A DNA stretch of 64,000 nucleotides from Gaertneriomyces semiglobifer (taxonomy: Eukaryota > Chytridiomycota > Chytridiomycetes > Spizellomycetales > Spizellomycetaceae), in assembly GCA_025558075.1 (NCBI GenBank), contig JAHLKF010000004.1:1054001-1118000 (forward strand), written 5' to 3'. Every line of letters starts with the position of its first letter. Within the stretch, counting starts at the first letter, position 1. The translations under genes and the position numbers were made by a program. The notes beneath the pieces are model-generated. The model made no database searches and was not told the origin of the DNA. It saw nothing but the letters and a program-made list of their open reading frames with translations. Below are positions 57,504 through 64,000 of this stretch, piece by piece.

Positions 57504-58624
57504 ATGGATCATATCAGCATTGTCGATGTTGCCTGCCAAACCATCATCTCAATTAAATGCGTTGAGCCGCCTCCTGCACCTGTAGTTGAGACCATGATAA
57601 AGTATGTGTTTCCAGCACTGGAGCATGTACCATTTAGCCTGTCGCTGAAGGTCGCCGGCGAGTGCTACGAACCGTATGAACCACATCTGTCGCAGGCGCC
57701 CCACAGCATCTTTTTGCATCGACCTGGGGATGTGACCGCCGACGTCGACAGAGGAAGCAGGGTGTTTTGCGAGATGATCAAAAGCCGAGCAGGCACCTCC
57801 CATAAATATAAATCCCACAAGAGATCGGGAGCGAGCACGCCGAACAGTAGCGTGTCAAACGTCTGTGATCTTGGGGACGCTGTAACTGAGGTTCTGAACA
57901 ATTGGGATGCCCGTGATGGCATCCAGTCAGCCATGAGGGATTGCTGCTTGCAGCGTGACCAAGTGTGTGTAATTACCGGCATTGTCACTGCTGCACACAT
58001 CGAGTGCGCACACATCTTGAAGCCGGCCTACGCGATGACTTGGGTATGTTCTTCGCAATCAAGTCTTCCGTTATCATGGTCGCTGATGCATTTTGCATAG
58101 TTCTCGCAAGATTCTCGGTGGGACAAGTATTGTGCGAATTTCCCGATTGTCGCAGGACGAAGCAGTCCAGCCATGGATGTTCGCAACGGCGTTATGATGT
58201 CCAAAAGCTTACGCGCTGCCTTCGATAACTTTGAATTTTCAATCTATCCGGAGGGGGACCAGGTATAGCACGGCCGAGATAACAAAATCGACGCTGGCCA
58301 CATTTCTCACCAAGCCCTCTATTTTGCGCGCAGTTCAAGGTGTTTGCCTTCTCGAAAGGGGTGTTAGCCTTTGCCAAGCACGGAGCAGCAGTGCTTACGC
58401 CAAAGCATGATGACCGGTACTCGATCCCTACTTACTTCGCTGACCTCTTTCCCCACAAGGCCGTATTCATGGAGCATTTCCGCCAAGCGGTCCTCTACAA
58501 CGCTAAAGGTGCAGCGGACTTCCTCGAGTATTCGGATTTTGATGACTACGGCGGTGCCGACGCGATGGAATTCTATAAAGAAATGTCCGACCCCGCAGAT
58601 GAGCCAAGCACTGATCCCAATTGA
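57504..58624 (+). CDS. HNH_2-type (fungal HNH endonuclease-like) protein
   Basis: Exons 57504-58043, 58128-58262 and 58334-58624 give 321 aa. The N-terminal about 115 residues are unassigned. A basic/Ser patch (SHKYKSHKRSGASTPNSSV) precedes a helical stretch and the HNH core: CCLQRDQVCVITG, then AAHIECAHILKPAYAM, and after the splice AMDVRNGVMMSKSLRAAFDN followed by FEFSIYPEG. The C-x-x-TG, AHI and NG-x-x-x-[SL]...FD pattern matches the PF13391 (HNH_2) group, abundant and lineage-expanded in fungi, of unknown role. The first intron (58044-58127) must use the GGACAAG acceptor to keep phase; nearer AGs do not fit. Whether it still cuts DNA cannot be told from sequence. Confidence 0.7.
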
Positions 58625-59129
58625 AGGTACCTGCAACTACAGTAAGAGACTCAACAGCAACGCTATCCGAGCCGGTGATTTGAGCTGGTGGCGGATTAGG
58701 GGTGTTTTTGTGTTGAGGATGGGTTGGGGGGTTGACAGTCCCTGGGTGAGCCCGGACAACCCTCGTGAATCTCGGTGAATTTAAAGCTAAGACCAGCAGC
58801 GTAAGTTTGGAAGACAAACTGTTGCACATATATGCTTATAGAAGTGATGCCGTAGGGCACTATTGTTCTATCCGTAAGGTATTGTATTTGACGGAAATGT
58901 CAAATGGGAGGCCACATCCCTTAGAAGCGTTTCCCCCAAACACATGCGCGTACTCGAGCCGTACCGCAAGGCTAGGAGCCAAGATTATGATAGAATCGCC
59001 GATTAACCGGCTCCCGAAAAGCTTCGTCTGGCTTTCTGGCCTTTTGATTGCCGGCATAGCGGGATCGACACTGAGGGCCAGCAGAAGAGAAACCACCACG
59101 TCCGACGGCATGGGGTCCTGTGGCACGAC

Positions 59130-59173
59130 AAATATGGACAATGACCAAGGCCGTTTGGCCATTGTCCATATTT
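59130..59173. repeat. Long hairpin H5 (18-bp arms, 8-nt loop)
   Basis: AAATATGGACAATGACCA (59130-59147) pairs with 59156-59173 with one mismatch. Confidence 0.85.
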
Positions 59174-59960
59174 CGCTCCTGTTTTAAGTCCCGCCAAGGC
59201 GCCTTGTCCAGATTAAAGGAATGAGAGATGGTTGAGGGCAAGGCATACGTTCAATTCGACAGGGAGAGTGCAAGGGAGCTGATACGCACATAACGTGGTC
59301 GGCTTTAGTCCCGTCCTGCTGGCCAGGCGGCATCTGCTATATAACATTCCATCACCGCTAATAGGTGCCTGCCCGCTTGGGCCATCTCTTCCGCGTTCCA
59401 CTTCCGAGCCATCATTATCTTGGTTTTGTCATGGTATTCAGGTAGCATTTCTTCCATATGTTTTTGGGATTCTTGCTGACCGCACGAACCCACCACGAAG
59501 ACGATCTCCTCTTCACGTTACTGACTTACACGTCTCCAACTTCTCGGTCTTTGCGTTTGTTCGTACGCAGAGCTTTGCCTCCAGTGGTAGAGCCGATGGT
59601 CACCCTCCGCGAGCGGTTTGGTTGACCGTCAAGCCCCCTTTGAGCCTTCGACTTGACCACAATGTTTACATTAGCTGTACCGCCGACCTGAACGGTAACT
59701 GTTATTTTCATGGCGAGAGCAGGTCGGCATCTGTAAGAATCGTTACCGACATGTTTCTTCTCCCGCCAACGCGACTTCCATTCGTTTAAGACAACGTGTG
59801 TTTCTGTCGAGTGCCTATGCCCACCAGACTGATGAGATACACTTGAAAGGTAGCACACAGAAATCCCTCGCGCTGGGGCCAGGCGGGTAGAATTTGGGAC
59901 TGGTACCGGTCCAGAAAACCCTTGAACGTCGGTTTATCTGTTGTTTTGAGATACAGCTCA

Positions 59961-60070
59961 GTGGTGACCTGCACGGTGATTGCTGAAAGACATCAAGTGG
60001 TGAGAGGTGAGGCGCTTGCTGAGAGAACATCAAGTGGTGAGCTGCACGGCGGTTGCTGAGAGAACATCAG
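59961..60070 (+). repeat. Three-copy 36-37-bp tandem repeat
   Basis: Units at 59961-59996, 59997-60033 and 60034-60070 share GTGGTGA at the start and TTGCTGAGAGAACATCAA at the end. A partial relative (CAGTGGAGAGCTGCA) follows at about 60085. Confidence 0.85.
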
Positions 60071-61098
60071 ATGGACGTATACCTCAGTGGAGAGCTGCAT
60101 CTTGTTGCAAGGGAAAATTACAGAATGGTTCGAACCCAGGACCTCCTAATTCTAGTCACGGGTCCCCCAATCCATCCTTTCGTTCGTTCAAGCGTCGGCC
60201 TCGCAACCATTACAAGCGTCAGCAATGTCAAAAATGTCAGCAATAACAAGGTGTTGGCGGAACAAGGCGTAATACCTAGTAAACTTGTTAATGAGACCAC
60301 CACCTTTCGCATCTACCTTACTATCTGAGTTTCCCGAGTGGTAAGCTCAGTAAAATTACATGGACATCCTCCATTGCAGTGTTGCTGTTATTTTTTGCTG
60401 TTTTTATGTTATTTGAACATGTTCCTGTGTTCCTATGTGCCCGATGTACCCGCTTAGCATTGCAAACTCGCTCCACAAGCAAAATAGGTGCCTGAGACGT
60501 TGATCCGGCATCCTGTGGTGTTGCTATAAGTGCTGTTCTATGTAAATTTCAACATTCCAACCTGGTTTTCAGCCCGTTCAACGGCATCAGTCGATATTTC
60601 GTATGTGTTCAGAGGTAACAGTGGCAGAAAAAGTTCTGAACACCAAGAATTAGAACACAACGTAAAATGGACGAATTTTGACCATTCAACCTGCTCAAAT
60701 CCTGGAAGCTTGGTAGATCTAGCTATTCCGCTTTTTGAAATATGGATTTCGACCTCTGATGACCGATTTTCAGACGGTCTTGCAAGCACTTTCGGTGCGC
60801 AAGTAAAACTGCGCGATCTCACTCAGAACCTATTATGTAATCAAGACTCCGCTCACTCAAGTCACGTTTTTCCTGCCTTTATTATTAAAGTGAGGGCGTG
60901 CGGGAACTGCCAGTCATCTCATTCGAACCCTACTTATGTAATCAATGGTTAGGGTATCCATATAACGGGGTCACGTGTTCTTGGCCAGGACTGGCCCGAC
61001 TGGGCTCTTCGGACTTCGGACGCAACTTGATTGATGAGCTCCTCCAATTCCTCCCCATCCCATCCTTCCCACCTTTCCATGCTACATCTATATCTACC

Positions 61099-61620
61099 AT
61101 GTCCCTCACATCACCGGCGATCCGTTTACCCGAGGATGCCTCGGGCATTCGACTGATCCTCTCCCTCAAGGACCCAATCAAGCAACCGCCGAGCCAAGAC
61201 TCGCTGCACCGAAATGTCGTGCTGGTACCGCATACTCTGTGTCGATGGGTGATAAGTATAATGCGGGATTGCGCTTCGGTTTCGGTCGTACTGAAACCAC
61301 TCGGGGGCTCGTTTGCGGAGCTCTTTTCAGAGCTCCAACTGCGTTTGCCTGCTGTGGTGGAGGATACGACCTTCATTTCAGTCATAAGTCTAACGATTAC
61401 CACTTCTATGGGGGCTCAAATAGGTCTTGCGAAGTGTGTCTCAAAGAGCGACGGCGACGCAATGTCCATCCTGCGGAATTTGGGGAAGATCATTGAGGAT
61501 CTTCCCCCAGATTATGACCACTTTGTGGACGAAGGTCAACCCGAGCTTGATTGTTCTTTGGCTAACAGAATCTTCCAGGAGACGCAAAGAGTACTGCATT
61601 ACGGGCTAATTAATGACTAA
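61099..61620 (+). CDS. Hypothetical 173-aa protein
   Basis: ATG at 61099 follows a CT-rich leader (CTCCAATTCCTCCCCATCCC) and opens 173 codons without introns. The product begins MSLTSPAIRLPEDASGIRLI, has amphipathic alternating segments (VVLVPHTLCRWVISIM, FAELFSELQLRLPAVV) and ends in an acidic helical tail (NLGKIIEDLPPDYDHF). No family is recognised. The frame extends upstream to 60898, but that part contains a TCACGTG box and intergenic-like sequence, so the internal ATG is preferred. Confidence 0.4.
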   Translation: MSLTSPAIRLPEDASGIRLILSLKDPIKQPPSQDSLHRNVVLVPHTLCRWVISIMRDCASVSVVLKPLGGSFAELFSELQLRLPAVVEDTTFISVISLTITTSMGAQIGLAKCVSKSDGDAMSILRNLGKIIEDLPPDYDHFVDEGQPELDCSLANRIFQETQRVLHYGLIND

Positions 61621-61745
61621 GCTTGAGACCTGCACACTAGTCGGTTTTTGTGGAAACGTTCTGGTAAGTAGCACCGCCGTGCCTCAATTTGCCGCGAATA
61701 CGAGAAGCTGATCGACAGACTGACAGGTTACCCAAGTGCCTCGCG

Positions 61746-62273
61746 GCTCGGCTATTGTCGGTGGTTCTCTGCCATCAGTTACTCTGTGATTGTCGGTGGT
61801 TCTCTGCCATCAGTTCCTCTGCTATTGTCGGTGGTTCTCTGCCATCAGTTACTCTGCTATTGTCGGTGGTTCTCTGCCATCAGTTCCTCTGCTATTGTCG
61901 GTGGTTCTCTGCCATCAGTTCCTCTGCTATTGTCGGTGGTTCTCTGCCATCAGTTACTCTGCTATTGTCGGTGGTTCTCTGCCATCAGTTACTCTGCTAT
62001 TGTCGGTGGTTCTCTGCCATCAGTTCCTCTGCTATTGTCGGTGGTTCTCTGCCATCAGTTTCTCTGCTATTGTCGGTGGTTCTCTGCCATCAGTTACTCT
62101 GCTATTGTCGGTGGTTCTCTGCCATCAGTTCCTCTGCTATTGTCGGTGGTTCTCTGCCATCAGTTTCTCTGCTATTGTCGGTGGTTCTCTGCCATCAGTT
62201 TCTCTGCTATTGTCGGTGGTTCTCTGCCATCAGTTTCTCTGCTATTGTCGGTGGTTCTCTGCCATCAGTTTTT
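61746..62273 (+). repeat. Minisatellite 1: 15 copies of a 35-bp unit
   Basis: The unit begins TCTGCTATTGTCGGTGGTTC and continues TCTGCCATCAGTT plus a variable base and C. Fifteen copies are countable; the main variable site is the base after CAGTT (A, C or T), plus TGTGAT for TGCTAT in the second copy. Neither 35 bp nor the array length keeps frame, yet the plus strand has no stop in any frame. Confidence 0.97.
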
Positions 62274-62656
62274 CTGGTGCCCTTGACCATACGGATTTCA
62301 GATAGCTGGTGCCCTTGGCCATACGGATTTCAGATAGCTGGTGCCCTTGGCCATACGGATTTCAGACGACTGGTGCCCTTGGCCATACGGATTTCAGATG
62401 ACTGGTGCCCTTGGCCATACGGATTTCAGACGACTGGTGCCCTTGGCCATACGGATTTCAGATGGCTGGTGCCCTTGGCCATACGGATTTCAGATGGCTG
62501 GTGCCCTTGGCCATACGGATTTCAGATAGCTGGTGCCCTTGGCCATACGGATTTCAGATGACTGGTGCCCTTGGCCATACGGATTTCAGATGACTGGTGC
62601 CCTTGGCCATACGGGTTTCGATGTCGCTGGTGTGCTTGGCCATACAGATCGCCGTG
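62274..62656 (+). repeat. Minisatellite 2: about 12 copies of a 32-bp unit, abutting minisatellite 1
   Basis: The unit begins CTGGTGCCCTTGGCCATACG and continues GATTTCAGATAG, with variation in the last three bases (TAG, CGA, TGA, TGG). Ten copies are near-identical and two at the right end are degenerate. It begins directly where minisatellite 1 ends and is likewise free of plus-strand stops through most of its length. Confidence 0.97.
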
Positions 62657-62736
62657 TTGCGGGTACTGCTTTTGACTTGACCTGATCCCGTATGCACGCT
62701 TTTCTGCCCTCTTGGATTACTGATACTGCTATTTAG

Positions 62737-62909
62737 CTATCTCCAATCGTGCAACGCGGGAAGCGGACGAGCGAGAGTCTCGAGAGCGGAAGCGCAGGTT
62801 GGCGGATGCCTTGGACCTTGTGAGCGAGGAGAAGTTCTGCGCGAAGATGAGGAAGGCGAAGGTGAAGAAAGTAAAGGTCACTGCCGATGGCGTGGAACTT
62901 GAATTGTAG
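62737..62909 (+). CDS. Possible 3' exon of an unrecognised gene
   Basis: After an acceptor-like TGCTATTTAG (ending 62736) a frame of about 56 codons reads a strongly charged helical sequence (READERESRERKRRLADALD, then KMRKAKVKKVKV) and stops at 62909. The composition is coding-like. If real, the upstream exons would lie in or before the minisatellites. No family is recognised. Confidence 0.3.
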
Positions 62910-64000
62910 GCGGATATTGTTTTTCCTTGTAAATATTGTTTTAGTAGTATTTCGGTTTATGTTCATTAAGATGCTGGTTTGTTCAACTATTTTAACTTCC
63001 TGAAATCAATCCCACGCTTTCTGTCTGCTTGCGGGTTGGGACAGTCAGTGAGTGAGTTATGGCGTTGAATTGAATTGGAACTGCGAATTGTGGTGGGTTT
63101 GGCGTTTTGATTCGTTCGCACGAACGAGGCGGTTATTGATGTGTTGTGACTACTGCAGCAACTTACACTCACTTAGTTCGGGAGAACTATGCTGTTAACG
63201 TAACAAACGGGCCGGCTTTCCACTACGGGCCACGGATTTTCGGTAAACACCACTGGAATCAATGTTGGAAAGTTTGCATTTCACTGACTGTATGTACGGG
63301 TGTTGAGTTAGCCATTACCATCTGAAAAGAAACTCAACAACCGCCATCCAAGACAAGTTGATCAGTTTGGGAACCACGCTAGACAGGACAGATTCTTCCC
63401 CTTATGGCTCGTGCGGTCGGCCGCTTAGGCCAAGCAGAATCCCACAGGTATTCTTATGGCTTTTGGCGTCAAATCGCACAGAACGTAGGACGAACCATGG
63501 CTTGTCTGGTCACAAGGCTACTATTGATATATTAGTTGGATAGTGTGCCAGCAATCCCAAGAGCGAACCTCGATGCACTTGTATCATTCATGATCTAATG
63601 CATGTGCTCCTTGTTGCTCTTGAGGTTCTTCTGTGCGCGTATTAGCGCCCCTTCTGGAAGCCCGAACATTTACCGATTGGATCATCCTATCATTGTTGTT
63701 CCTTCGAAGGCCGGCGACGTGACGAAGCGAAAGTGGTATGAGTGCACTTGTGCGGGCATTCATTTGACAGATAATGCGGGTAAGAAAAAGTCATATACCC
63801 GCACTAGCGCGCTCATACCCCGGAAGCTCAATTGAAGTGCGATCAAAAGTATATCGCAGGTGCAAATGGGGATTCTGAGTCTCTCGGGGCTCTGGCGAAA
63901 AGAGCCGAGAAGCATCCGGGTCGCATGAAGGTAGTGTACCGGTAGAGGGTTGTGCTGTCGGTTATTGCAAGGTCAGCTAATGATGGATTGCATCTAGAGT
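62910..64000. other. Right-end intergenic or accessory sequence
   Basis: Short open frames only (63358-63543 and 63602-63835, +). The latter encodes KWYECTCAGIHLTDNAGKKK, which could be part of a gene running off the window, but nothing identifies it. Confidence 0.35.

Larger units (their letters stand above)
58625..61098. other. Accessory intergenic sequence
   Basis: No gene is supported. Open frames at 58765-59187, 59295-59789 and 60530-60952 have no recognisable domain. The segment around 60120-60165, on the minus strand, reads GGAGGTCCTGGGTTCGAACC, resembling the variable/T-arm part of a tRNA, but no complete tRNA can be folded. Confidence 0.4.

Noticed and set aside
60118..60165. tRNA gene on the minus strand
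   Set aside because: A T-loop-like GGTTCGAACC is present, but acceptor, D and anticodon stems cannot be formed.
61689..62561. 290-codon open frame as a repeat protein
   Set aside because: The frame follows from stop-free 35- and 32-bp units whose lengths shift frame at each copy; all three frames are equally open, so there is no evidence for one coding frame.
1..64000. CRISPR array, bacterial operon or phage
   Set aside because: The repeats have no spacers of regular length, and the spliceosomal introns and protein families are eukaryotic.

Overview
This window looks like nuclear DNA of a zoosporic (chytrid-like) fungus. The genes are intron-rich, with short GT-AG introns of about 45-125 bp. 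The protein set is fungal or opisthokont. There is a homologue of the axonemal protein CFAP144/FAM183, which only makes sense in a lineage with flagellated cells. The end of a class C receptor and a full-length ZGRF1-type helicase, rarely kept together in higher fungi, fit the same placement. All calls come from reading translations and splice signals by eye; no database search was run.

Layout. 1-10.5 kb is mostly housekeeping: the 3' end of a class C GPCR (+), a 12-exon ZGRF1-like helicase (-), a HAC1/XBP1-type bZIP factor (-), CFAP144 (+), and a single-pass P/T-rich membrane protein (-). 10.9-23.5 kb is an accessory island. It holds a tandemly duplicated Arg-rich locus, a decayed PIF/Harbinger transposase, tRNA-His, degenerate direct repeats, a 349-aa acidic protein with a duplicated internal domain, an unknown multi-exon gene interrupted by an in-frame TAG or a very short intron, a 346-aa multi-pass membrane protein rebuilt from eight exons, and a small secreted/GPI-like gene that may be broken. 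24-55 kb is gene-dense core: a WD40 protein, a TM-RING ubiquitin ligase, a mitochondrial-type RluA pseudouridine synthase, a 1,923-aa coiled-coil protein, tRNA-Gln, AATF/Bfr2, Sec24, a TM-BTB-TM protein, La protein, a Sec1/Munc18 protein, aladin (AAAS) and a TylF-type methyltransferase. 55-64 kb is a second accessory island with an HNH_2-type protein, small unknown genes, two abutting minisatellites (15 x 35 bp and about 12 x 32 bp) and a 37-bp tandem repeat.

The core genes serve general cell biology: secretion (Sec24, Sec1/Munc18), ribosome biogenesis (AATF, La), the nuclear pore (AAAS), ubiquitination and mitochondrial rRNA modification. I see no operon-like functional grouping. The most unusual signals are (i) five long, near-perfect hairpins with unrelated sequences, all noticed inside the two accessory islands, (ii) the unknown 346-aa membrane protein and the 349-aa duplicated-domain protein, (iii) the 45-residue SPSPRRD coiled-coil repeats, and (iv) the pair of minisatellites that stay open in all three forward frames.

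For most multi-exon genes the proposed exon lengths add up to whole codons. Where splice sites remain uncertain, the entry says so.
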